Part shown: positions 53,011-62,000 of the stretch, piece after piece
Position numbering within the stretch: position 1 is the stretch's first letter
Layout: each line of letters opens with the position of its first letter
DNA from: Adiantum capillus-veneris
Lineage: Eukaryota > Streptophyta > Polypodiopsida > Polypodiales > Pteridaceae
Assembly: GCA_014529385.2 (NCBI GenBank)
Contig: CM043944.1
Span: 71,517,384 to 71,579,383 of the forward strand
Length of the DNA: 62,000 bases
Direction of reading: 5' to 3'
The notes under the pieces: generated by a model
What the model saw: only the letters and a program-made list of their open reading frames with translations
What the model was told of the DNA's origin: nothing
Databases searched by the model: none
Position numbers and translations under genes: made by a program

Positions 53011-54651
53011 ACCATGACTATACATTCAAGCGTGGCTTATAAGGCCAGCCAAGGTGCTACAAAAAGGTAAGCAGTGAGAACTCAAAGCAAAGATCAGACT
53101 CGAGGCTCAAGAGTCAAGACTAGTCACTAGGGAATCGAGCTCAATACATAGATGCCAAAATGCCAAAATGGAAACATGTCAAGGGCCAAGGCTCAAGGAG
53201 CACAAGAGCCACTAGCCGGCCAGTTTGTAGTGGTGGCGTGTAGATCATGAATGTCATCCCAATCCTCATCCCCAACAGGCTCGTCCGCATCATCCACTTG
53301 ATGCAAACTTCTGTAGATCCACCTGCCTCCCCAAGTATCTCCACCTCTGCCTCCATCTCCCGCTGTAGAAAGGGATCTGATACTTTGGATACAGACTTGC
53401 AAAGCATACGCAAGTTTGCACTTACAAATACAAGATCATTTGCTTTCTCCACGGCAAGTCGATTTCTCTTCCTGGATGCAACGTGGCTGTAAACACTCCA
53501 CAATTGCTCCAAGCAAGAGGAGCTAACCGCTTGGTTGAGGATGCGGATAGCGAGTCGCTAAAGCTCTGGCCCATCTCGGCCATAGTCCTGCCACCCCAAA
53601 ATTGAGGAGATCTTGTTGCGATCAACTTGGGCATCGGCAAGCTCAAATGATCCTCACATATCCCTGTACATAGCAAGCTGATCCTTGATTTTGCGGCGTT
53701 CTTCTCAATCAGGGTGAAACATGCTCAAGATCTCGTTCCATTGCTTGGTCACCTCCCCATCATGCTCCTGTCCTGCACCTTGAAACTTTGGATCCAGCAC
53801 AAAAGATGCACCATGGAAAGGGGAAGCATAAGAGTCCCATCTGCTCTTACAAAGCTGGCTAATCTCCTCAAACCTGTCTGCATCTGGCTCAAGTGTTTGG
53901 AGGGCCTCCACCATGCGAACCATGGCCTCATCAACCTTGCCAATGCAAGGTTGCATGCCATCAACTACTCGAAGCAAGTAGAGTACATGTTGCACTCATT
54001 TTGTCTATAGTCTTCAATGACTTCGAAAACTGGGGATCCTCTGACTTGCCTGCACATAAGATCCCTGCGACTGAACTTGCGTAGGATGAGGAAGTGTACT
54101 CCGTACTAATGAGGGCACTGCACTCTGACATTCGCATAGGCAATGAACCATTAACTAGTTGTCGGCAAAGCGGGTCTCACAATACTTCAAGAGAACCTTG
54201 CCCCCTGACCGCTTCAAGAATGCAGCACGAAGTAGATTGTGATTGTTGATGAAGGACACTAGCTTTAACACATCTCTAATGAGTGGCTCAATTTAAGGTA
54301 GGCCCCCTATATCCTTTAAAAGGTTGTTAAGGCAATGTGCCATACAAAATGACACTTTGATGCGGGGATACATGCCCTCCAAAATGGTGCCGGCTGCCCT
54401 GTTTGATACCTCCCCATCCCTGACAAGCTGCAACACCACCTCTGGGCCAATGATCTCTATGGCAGATACCCACTCTCTTGCAAGCACATCGACGGATTTC
54501 CCTGTTTCTGTGGCTTCATGTGAGTGGGCAAAGTACATCTCTCCCTTGCAATAAGCCACAAGCCCATGAATGGATTTCCTCCTGGTGTCGCTCCATCCAT
54601 CTGCAATGAGTGTCACTTCATACTTGGCCCATTGTCGCTTCATGTTTACGG
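53011..54651 (-). pseudogene. hAT-2 transposase remnant
   Basis: Minus strand. 54293-54650 reads MKRQWAKYEVTLIADGWSDTRRKSIHGLV, VLAREWVSAIE, GPEVVLQLVRDGEVSNRAAGTI and KVSFCMAHCLNNLLKDIGG, the hAT catalytic core. 53705-53995 gives RFEEISQLCKSRWDSYASPFHGASFVLDPKFQG. 53141-53512 the dimerisation region (EQLWSVYSHVASRKRNRL). Frames are broken between the parts. The 5' end is cut at 54652 by the Gypsy-B LTR, and the 3' side is split by Copia-B. Confidence 0.85.
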
Positions 54652-55782
54652 TGTTAGGAGTTTTTTGGAAGAAGTGATTGCGCATATGTACATACACATG
54701 CATGGTGCATCGAATAAAGGATTGCCCATTTTCCAGAGCCAGGTGGTTACGTGGGGCCCACATGTGTACATGTAGGACAGCGTGTACATAGTACGTCGAT
54801 TTTCATCATCACCAGTATCAGTGTGTTTTTCTATAATAATGAGGAGTTGGTGGAGCGTAAAAATTCTCAAGGAAGCTATCAGCGGGGCGTACGCCATGAG
54901 GTAAGCAGGTGCGTCAGATGACATCCAGTGGCGTTAGGAGGTCAAATGGGGTCAAGAGTTGCATGTGGATAAGTGAGGACACAATGGGAATGTTTTCTTG
55001 TGATGATTATGCAAAAAGGTCATCATGAGAATTGTATTTGGGGGCCACTTCACGTGATTACGGGATACATTATTGGAAAAAGTTGAGTGCCAAGTGTGTA
55101 GATGGATGTAGAAGGGTGACAAAAATGCAATGTGTGGCCATTTTTTGGCCTGTTCGGGGTCTGTTTGAGGTAAATCAAAAGACCGAAGGTGCCCAAGGGA
55201 TAAAGTTAAGTGTGGACATTGAAAAACGTGAGGAAAAAACCAGCAAAACGTGGAGAGAAGAGGAGGAACAGCTGAAAAACTTAGTTTTTGCTGTTTTTGG
55301 AGCCTGTTTTGGCCATAAACTGCTCATCCGAGCTCGGATTTGAGCACTTTGATATTGTAGACTGGAGTTTTTGGCCGTTCCGGACGCAGTGGCGTTGTTC
55401 ATTTTGCCAAATTCCTCACTTTTTCTTGTTGTTTTGGCTGTGTAAGTTTCTTCTGTGAGCGAAGCCTCTGCTCAAATTTGTGATTGTATCTGACATATTT
55501 TAGCTATATTGTGTGAGCTATTTGCCCCATTGGTGTTGGTCCAAGCTCAATTGTATCTAAACATCAGAAATCTTCCTCCTTTGAGCTGATCTTTTGTGTG
55601 TGTGTGTGTGTCTGTGTTTAGTGCGCAAATGGATAGTCTCTCTTCTCTCACTCCATTTGTGTGTTCCCTGTCTCGGCCATGTGGGTTATGTAAGCAGAGT
55701 GGTGCCCCATAGTGTGTGTGTATATCATCCCAAGAGTGTGTATCGGGTGATTATAGAGGCGTGTGTTTCCATCCCGCTCACA
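54652..55782 (+). repeat. Gypsy-B 5' LTR
   Basis: TGTTAGGAGTTTTTTGG...ATCCCGCTCACA, 1,131 bp. Homologous in reverse to the solo LTR at 13523-14662, which fixes both ends. Inserted in hAT-2 after TTACG (54647-54651). Followed by TTGGTGCCCCCACG, a possible non-Met primer-binding site. Confidence 0.85.
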
Positions 55783-55787
55783 TTCTT

Positions 55788-55803
55788 TTGGTGCCCCCAC
55801 GAA
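55788..55803 (+). promoter_or_regulatory. Possible Gypsy-B primer-binding site
   Basis: TTGGTGCCCCCACGAA, five bases after the LTR end. TGG start and position fit a primer-binding site, but the matching tRNA is not identified. Confidence 0.5.
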
Positions 55804-56825
55804 GGATCTTCTTCGAGTACCTTCCGCTTCGGGATTGCAGGTTGCAAATTACAGATCACAGATTACAGGTTATAGGTACAGGTACAGGTGATTCACATAG
55901 GTACAGGTAGCTGGAGTAGAGTGATACACTGGCGAGTAGAAGTCACTTGCAGTTGCCGTGGGTATGCATCATTTGGCGCGTGTTTGAGTGCATTGTCTTG
56001 TATTGTACGTTACTTGTGGATACTGCCATTGTACGCCTTTGTGGAACCATACTTGGTTTTATTTGGCAGTCCCAGGCATTTCTGAGACTTGGTCTGGAAG
56101 ATAGTCATTTTTGAGACTTGACTATACGATATTTGCATAAACCTTCGTGAGAGGGTCGTGGTGAGGTTTTATTGAGCTGGGGGATTGTCAAATGTGAGAT
56201 CCTTTTGGTGATACAGCTAGTTGAAGCACCCTTTTGCGTGACCTCATCATAGGCTATGTACTAGTGATTCCTATTTGATGCTTGGGTACCATTGTTGGCA
56301 GGTTCTGCATATATATACAGTCTATATTTTGGGTTTTTACTGCTCTAATTCTGGGGAAACTTTGCCAAAAATTTTCCAAGTTGTGATGGTTGGTTTTTTG
56401 GTCTTTTGAGGCATTTATGTTGTTATGTTGCTGAAATTCTGGCAAGATCGGAGGGTAATTAGTCAAGTGTGCTTTCTTGGGAGTTGTATGGATGGATTTT
56501 AATGGATAATCATGACGGACCTCAGTTCACTCCTTTTCATTTTGCACAAAGAATCTAGATAAATGTTCATGTGGACCGGAAGATTTTTTACCAGCAGCGC
56601 ATAGTCTTTTATGTTTGGGCCAAGAAGATTAAGAGAGATATTGGAATCTCCTTTGTTTATTGTAATTCCGATGATTAACTATGAAAACTCATTTGATGTG
56701 CATGTGTTCATCCTTTTCTAAAGCTTGAGCTCCATTGAAGTTTCTGTGGATTGAGTCAGTAAAAAGTTTTAGGTTCTTGCTCTCGTGTTAGAAGGGGTTC
56801 TCAAAGCATCGAAACTTCGGTAGCC
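55804..56825 (+). other. Gypsy-B leader
   Basis: About 1 kb of non-coding leader. Contains AGGTACAGGT/ACAGATTACAG repeats near 55845-55910. No gene seen. Confidence 0.6.
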
Positions 56826-58096
56826 ATGGCTTTCTCTTATCCGGAATTTCATGGAAGAAGTGATGAAGATATGGAAGACTTTTTGGAAAAGATGGAGGTT
56901 GTCTGCATTAGCAATCAGATTCATGATCCGGCACAGATGTTACGTCTTCTCTAGATTTGTTTGAAGAGTGATGCACGAGTTTGATCCAAAGCATTCAAAG
57001 AGGAGTTAAGTGTGGCTGATCCACCTGTGAGATTAAGTTGGGACAATCTAATACATGGATTGGAAGTGGAGTTTGTGAAGACAGAATATCCTGACAAAGT
57101 GTGGCAAGAAGTACAGGGTTTGGTGCAAAAGGAAGGTGAGCCAGTAGATGCATACATACATAAGTTTTCAATGGCATGGGAGCGGATGTGCAAGGCCTTA
57201 GCACCACAGGTACCCCCACCTGACATGATGAAGAAGGAAAGGTTCTTGGTTGGTCTTTGGGAGAATATACGTTGGAGAGTGGAGCTAAAGAAGCTTAGGA
57301 CATATGAAGATGCACTAGATGTAGCGAGGAACAAAGAGTGGAAGCTGAGAAGAATGAGTCAGCTAGGAGTAGAGTCTTTGCCCTGGAGGTCTGAATTTCA
57401 GCCTATGGATTCTTTGCAAGGTCGCATGCCAGTGTTCATCATGAACGAGTGGTTTCTGTTACTCCTCAGGTTATGCTAGCATTGGTCACTACAGCAATGC
57501 AAGATGATGGGCTAAGGCAAGACATGAGGCAAGTGGTAGATTTAATGAAGAATCTCAGCCTAAACATGCTAGGTAATGTCGGAAATAATCGAGGTCGGGG
57601 GAGGTTTGCAAATCAGCTAGGAGGTGAAGAAAAACCCAGGAATGGTGTTGGACAAAGCAATGGTAGAGTCTGGAGGGAGACGCCCACGTGTTATAATTGC
57701 GGAGAGTTGGGCCACATCAGCCCACAATGTGATAAGCCACCAAGGATGGGGGGAGACATGTATCCATTGCCAAGACAGGTGCTAACTAGGTCAAATGATT
57801 ATGGCATTGAAATTAAGGGAGAAGAAGGAAACAGTGGATTAACCCAAGAGGAAAAGGGAAAGACAAAAGTGATAAGTGTGGCCACTTTAGAGAAGGCAGC
57901 AAAACTGGAGGATACATTAGTGATGCCTATTGGAAAGAGGACAACACAGGATAAGGAAGGAAGAAGTGGCGCATGTCCTAGTAAGAAGAAGGGAAAGAGC
58001 CATGAAGACAAGGATGTCAAGGCCAAGAGGAAAAGAAGGGCTCGTCGCAAGTTTCATGTTTCAGATTTTCCACTAGGGGATGGGCAATTAAGGTAA
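56826..58096 (+). pseudogene. Gypsy-B gag
   Basis: Starts MAFSYPEFHGRSDEDMEDFL (typical gypsy Gag entry). TAG at ~56952 and TGA at ~56982 interrupt the frame. 57012-57479 gives RLSWDNLIHGLEVEF, WQEVQGLVQKEGEPVDAYI and FLVGLWENIRWRV. A frame change near 57450 leads to 57449-58096 with a CCHC knuckle CYNCGELGHISPQC (57690-57731) and a Lys/Arg-rich tail (KKGKSHEDKDVKAKRKRRARRK). A dead copy of a Ty3/gypsy structural gene. Confidence 0.85.
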
Positions 58097-58099
58097 GAC

Positions 58100-59095
58100 T
58101 TGAAGGAGGATCTGACAAGGAGGAAAGTAGATGTTACTCTTGGGCAGCTTATAGAGATGGTGCCTAAGCTAAAGCGACAGTGGAAGAGGATGGTTAATCC
58201 AAGGAAGAAAGAACGAGAGAGAGGTTTAGTGAAGGTATTGGTGATGGATGAGCTACCAGATATTTGTCCAATAGTAGATGTGTGGCATAAAAGAAAAAAT
58301 ATGGGACAAGGTTGCCCAAATATGTGTCATAACACACTAATGCGTTGAGAAGATGGGTCTTACAGTGACTGGGGTGTCAGGCTTTCGGATCAGATTGGCA
58401 AACCATTAGAAAGTAAAATGTTTGGGTCTTGTAAAGAGCTTAGAAGTGGAGGCGTATGATGCAAAGGCGGTGGTTGATTTTCATGTGATGCCAGCGGGGT
58501 TGGGAGCATATCCTATTATACTGGGCAGACCATGGTTATGTGTAGTGGGAGCTGTTCAATTTTGGAGACGTGGTACAATTAGCCTCTATGGAAAGACAGG
58601 TGCCAAGAACCTATATAATATGGACACAAGGAAACTATTGGAGGAACTTTATGAAGATGAGGATGAGTCTAGTGATGAAGACTATTCCACAGCGTCTGAC
58701 AGTGATGAGGATGTTGATGTTGCATTCCTTCTGATGGACAAAGAAATCCATGAGTTTGGTTTAGTTGCATTTGCAAATGAGATTTAAGATGAAAGTGAAG
58801 GGTCTTATGAAGTGATTGAAGGGTTGATGCAAACCAAGGTTGAATTGTCAAAGAAGTAGGAATTGATGACACAAATGATCAGTGGAGACCTCTCAGCTAT
58901 GGAAAAGGAGATATATTTGCACATGCTGGCTAGTTTTCCTGATTTGTTCATTACATCATATGAAGAGATTAGAGGGTTCAAAGGAGAAGAGATGCATATA
59001 GAGTTGAAGGAAGGTGTTAAGCCAGTGCGGAGACCACTTGATGCCAAAAATCAAATCACATCCTTTGAGAGGAGAAACCACAAATTTACGATGAA
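58100..59095 (+). pseudogene. Gypsy-B protease / RT-start remnant
   Basis: 58422-58787 reads AVVDFHVMPAGLGAYPIILGRPWL, the end of a gypsy protease domain (ILGRPWL), followed by an acidic linker (DEDESSDEDYSTASDSDEDVD). 58863-59095 ends VKPVRRPLDAKN, the start of an RT region. The element is then cut off at its junction with minus-strand Gypsy-C sequence. Confidence 0.75.
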
Positions 59096-59361
59096 AACCG
59101 ACATTTTGAACTAATATTGTCAATCATGACATTCATGCGTAAAGAAGAGTGCATGTCAGGACTAAATCCAGAGATCACAATGGGATCTATGGGAAAAGCT
59201 TCTAAACGTGCGCTCTTTATGAGAGAATGACTAATCACATCATGCATACTACCCGAATCAAACAAGGTCACAATGCGTTGACTATTCACATGACCATAAC
59301 ACTGCATGAGAGACTCATCTATATGATCATTAGAAACTTGGGACACATTAACAGATTGCAT
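59096..59361 (-). pseudogene. Gypsy-C protease fragment
   Basis: Minus frame: CYGHVNSQRIVTLFDSGSMHDVISHSLI. The LFDSGS motif (D-S-G) is the retropepsin active site of Ty3/gypsy. Followed by PIVISGFSPD. Truncated on its 3' side at ~59096 by the junction with Gypsy-B. Confidence 0.75.
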
Positions 59362-59953
59362 TAACAGATGATGTAGATTTTGTGGGTTCTTTAGGTGCTT
59401 TCTTGAGACAAACTCGTTTTATGTGACCTTTAGTGTGACATTCAAAACATCTTCCGTCTCTTGCGTATTCGGCTCGTTCTTCAAGAGGTAACCTACCTCC
59501 TAAGATTCGTTGAGCAGATTTTTCATCAGTTTTCAATGTAGGGGTTTCCTGAGTTTCAGACTTTTCTTTATCATCATTGTGAGAGTTCTGTGCTCGAGGT
59601 GTAGACGAAGATTGAGAAGAAGAATTACCATTCTGCTTACCATTGGTCTTACTGTGCGGTTGATTTTGAGAGGTACTCGACTTGTTCTCCTTCGGCTTGC
59701 CTTTGTTGTGCTTCATTTCTTGTGCCAGAGCAATTCTGACGGTGTCATTGTAGTCCGTAGGGCTGAAAACTTGTACATCGAACTTGATGTACTTGTCTAA
59801 CCCGAAAAGGAAAGCCTTCTTTCGTTTGGCATCTGATTTGCGCAATTGGACGCTAATCTGCAAAATACGGTTAGAAAAAGACATAACAGGAGTGTCATTT
59901 TGCTTAAGATCATGCCAATCTTCTTTTAACCGATCTAGGTACTGCGGTGGCAT
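59348..59953 (-). pseudogene. Gypsy-C gag, capsid end and zinc knuckle
   Basis: Minus ORF of 201 codons: DRLKEDWHDLKQNDTPVMSFSNRI, RKKAFLFGLDKYIKFDVQ, a Ser/Asn/Lys-rich linker, and CFECHTKGHIKRVC (CX2CX4HX4C knuckle). Continuous frame, suggesting fairly recent origin. Upstream gag lies at 60261-60863. Confidence 0.8.
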
Positions 59954-60260
59954 AAAGCGAGTCTTGAACTTGTCTTGGAAGTCGCCCCAACTGAGAGAGA
60001 GGGGTACGCCTTCCTTGGCATGCTCAAGATGCTCAGCAACCTGTGACTCTTGTTAAGCTTGATACCAATTAATGGTATCACTTGCTAGATACATGGAAGC
60101 CGTCAAAACTTTATTGTTACTTGTTTTCTTGTTAGTGGCAAAGTAAGCATTAAATTGATGCAACCAAGAATGAATCACAGATGCATCCATCTTACCATCA
60201 TACTTACTAAACGTCAACTTCTCAGTGGCTGGATTGTTGGAGTCGTCGCCTCTACCTGTG

Positions 60261-60863
60261 CTACGATGACTCGCCGGCCTCCTTGAGTGGCTCGCTCTTC
60301 GAGGAGAGCACCTGTAGGATCAACTCTTGCATACCTTGGTCTCTCTGCGCCTCTCGCTCTAACTCCATAGCCGCTCGCTTCTCTTCGGCCCCTATGCATT
60401 GAGTCTCGCGTGCTTGCTCACGCTTGAGCTCCATAGTTGCCCTTCTTTCTTCAGCCGCTATGCGTTGAGTCTCGCGTGCTTGCTCACGCTGGAGCTCCAT
60501 AGTTGCCCTTCTTTCTTCGGCCGCTATGCGTTGAGCTTCGCGTGCTTGCTTACGCTCAAGCTCCATAGCTGCCTTTATTTCTTCACAATCTCTATCCATC
60601 GTCGCGCGTAGAGCCTCTTGTTGTAGTATCATCTCCATCATCGACTTGACCAAAGCCTCCATAGGGTTCGATGCAATCCGTGGCTCAGATGGGGATGGGG
60701 GAGGATCAAGGAACCCTCTTGGTGTAGAAACTTCGTCTTCTCCAACTCCAGTCTCATCACCTTCACGCAAAGTATCCATTCCGCTTTGAGTGATGACCAT
60801 GTACTGAGTTCTTGGGTATTTGGGGTGCTTGGGTTCTTGAGTACTTGGGTTCTTGGCTTGCAA
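60261..60863 (-). pseudogene. Gypsy-C gag N-terminus with 22-residue coiled-coil repeats
   Basis: Minus ORF of 200 codons: MVITQSGMDT, GF.DPPPSPSEPRIASNPMEALVKSMMEMI, then three to four copies of a 66-bp (22-aa) repeat ATMEL.REQARETQRIAAEERR (units begin at 60408, 60474 and 60540 on plus), a perfect coiled-coil design. It shares its start with the gag piece in LTR-C (30521-31096). A gap with frame change (59960-60260) separates it from the capsid part. Confidence 0.75.
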
Positions 60864-60869
60864 TCTGCG

Positions 60870-60933
60870 TTTGAGAAGGCTTTTCTCTTACCCAAGCTCA
60901 ACTCCTCCTTGCGGGTGTATGTAACAGACTTGG
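60870..60933 (-). repeat. Gypsy-C leader and LTR tip
   Basis: Minus strand: CCAAGTCTGTTACA (complement near 60920-60933), then a ~45-base leader and the gag start. The same CCAAGTYTGTTACA end occurs in the Gypsy-A LTR and in the LTR piece at 31316-31680. The rest of the LTR is absent; hAT sequence follows. Confidence 0.55.
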
Positions 60934-61022
60934 GGCAATGTGCCATACAAAATGACACTTTGATGTGGGGATACATGCCCTCCATAATGGCGTCGGATGC
61001 CCTGTTTGATGCCTCCCCATCC
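60934..61022 (-). pseudogene. hAT transposase fragment (89 bp)
   Basis: Minus strand reads DAIMEGMYPHIKVSFCMAHC, matching hAT-2 at 54300-54411 (MYPRIKVSFCMAHC). A second, separate copy abutting the Gypsy-C LTR tip on one side and hAT-3 on the other. Confidence 0.75.
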
Positions 61023-61591
61023 TCAGGGTAGTTCTCGTTCGTCGTACGGAACGTTCGGGTTCCGTTCGGCCTGTCCCGTTCCGTTCAGTGCGTTTAGTAC
61101 GTTCCGTTCCGCCGAAATTTGTAGCTGTTTATGATCGTTGGCCGCAGTTTTTGAACGTTGAAAGTGAAAGTTAGTTGGCGTTTATGGAGCCGTTTTGGAG
61201 CATGTTTTGCAACCATGTACCAATGCCCATTGCCATGCTCTCCCTCTCACATGCATAATGTCTCATGCTCTCCCTCTCCCATGCTCTTCCTCTCCCTATT
61301 TAAGCAACTCCTCCACCTTGTTCTCCAACAAAACCTACAAGTTACATTGTACAAGCTCTAGCCTCTCAATGCTCTCATCATCCATGTGCTCCCATTGAAG
61401 CTCTCAAGTGACAAGGCTCAAGCTCTCCATCTTCTCTCCCTTGGGTCTCTCCCCCTCAAGCTCCCATTGAAGCTCTCGAGCCTCAAGTTATAAGCTCTCC
61501 ATCTTCTCTCTCTCTCAAGCTCCCATCTCGGCTCTCATAATTCACGTCTCCCTCTCTTTTTCTCCCCCCCCCACCCCATCCTTCCAAGTGC

Positions 61592-61596
<5 letters not shown>

Positions 61597-61650
<54 letters not shown>
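61597..61650 (+). repeat. (CT)n microsatellite
   Basis: About 27 CT repeats in the 5' UTR region of hAT-3. Confidence 0.9.
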
Positions 61651-61651
<1 letters not shown>

Positions 61652-61697
61652 ATCTATTGATACATCATGCTAGTAGCTACTAGCTACATACTACATA

Positions 61698-61904
61698 ATG
61701 CCTCCTCCTCTTCATGAAGCCTTTGAGAAGCATTGCCGCTATTTTGAGCGGCTGGGGGGCAAGCAAAACGCTTGCAAGTGGTGGTGCAAATATTGCCCAA
61801 AAGGTATGACCTCTTCCGTCACCCGTCTCATCATCCATTTGACAAAGATGGGAGGACAAGCGGGCCCATGTCCTAACATCCCCGAAGATATCCTTGCGGA
61901 ATAG
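61698..61904 (+). pseudogene. hAT-3 transposase N-terminus with BED zinc finger
   Basis: ATG at 61698: MPPPLHEAFEKHCRYFERL, then CKWWCKYC...TRLIIHLTKMGGQAGPCPNIPED. The CxxC...H...C spacing with TRLxxHL and a final C-P is the plant hAT BED finger, which binds the element's ends. TAG at 61902-61904 stops the frame, but the same frame continues with SAPSKRRRLIG, so the stop looks like a mutation. Confidence 0.75.
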
Positions 61905-62000
61905 AGCGCTCCAAGCAAACGCAGACGACTTATTGGTCCCAAAGACGCCAACCTGTAACTGGAATTAACACTTCGAACACACACGGCTTGAAAGCGCAAG

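Larger units (their letters stand above)
61024..62000 (+). mobile_element. hAT-3, 5' part (continues beyond the window)
   Basis: Begins CAGGGTAGTTCTCG, a hAT-like terminus, followed by GTTCCGTTCCG / GGAACG subterminal repeats to ~61110 and a TATTTAAG promoter-like sequence near 61296. Then a (TC)n tract and the BED exon. No target duplication can be checked because the right end is outside. Confidence 0.6.

Overview
This is repeat-dominated nuclear DNA of a large-genome land plant. The evidence is Ty1/copia and Ty3/gypsy LTR elements primed by initiator-Met-tRNA-like sites, a CACTA/En-Spm transposon with plant-type TNP2 and Ptta/En-Spm genes, plant hAT elements, GT-AG introns, a heavy-metal-associated isoprenylated plant protein (HIPP) fragment and a plant-type prolyl 4-hydroxylase (P4H) gene. 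The very long intron, low gene density and abundant (GA/CT)n tracts suggest a fern- or gymnosperm-like genome. That lineage guess is inference only.

Layout. (1) 1-16.5 kb: an old minus-strand copia element (Copia-A) whose internal region holds two later insertions. One is a 7.7 kb CACTA element (4163-11874, TSD TAA). The other is a 4.3 kb gag-only LTR element (12039-16318, TSD CTTGC), which itself carries a solo gypsy LTR (13523-14662). The CACTA element carries a degraded HIPP gene piece upstream of its two transposition genes. (2) 16.5-22.9 kb: gene-free DNA with LTR scraps, a 171-bp tandem duplication, two ~0.8 kb tandem units containing inverted repeats, and a foldback MITE-like element. 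(3) 22.9-42.9 kb: two exons of a P4H gene, 22902-23110 and 42771-42858, which join in frame across a ~19.7 kb intron. The intron holds a LINE-like ORF1, a gypsy element (Gypsy-A) interrupted by a 4.9 kb LTR element (LTR-C) and by a solo LTR, a copia 5' fragment and a hAT element (hAT-1, TSD CTAGCAGG). (4) 42.9-62 kb: presumably the next P4H intron or downstream DNA. It holds copia and gypsy fragments, a nearly intact young copia element (Copia-B, 47838-53005, indistinguishable LTRs, TSD AAAAG) inserted in a decayed hAT element, a gypsy element (Gypsy-B) with its 5' LTR, a minus-strand gypsy gag (Gypsy-C) and the start of another hAT with a BED zinc finger.

Only the P4H exons look like a functional host gene. 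Nearly everything else is transposable-element sequence in various stages of decay. Copia-B and the CACTA element are the best preserved: Copia-B has one lesion seen, and each CACTA gene has one premature stop. No tRNA, rRNA or CRISPR array was seen.
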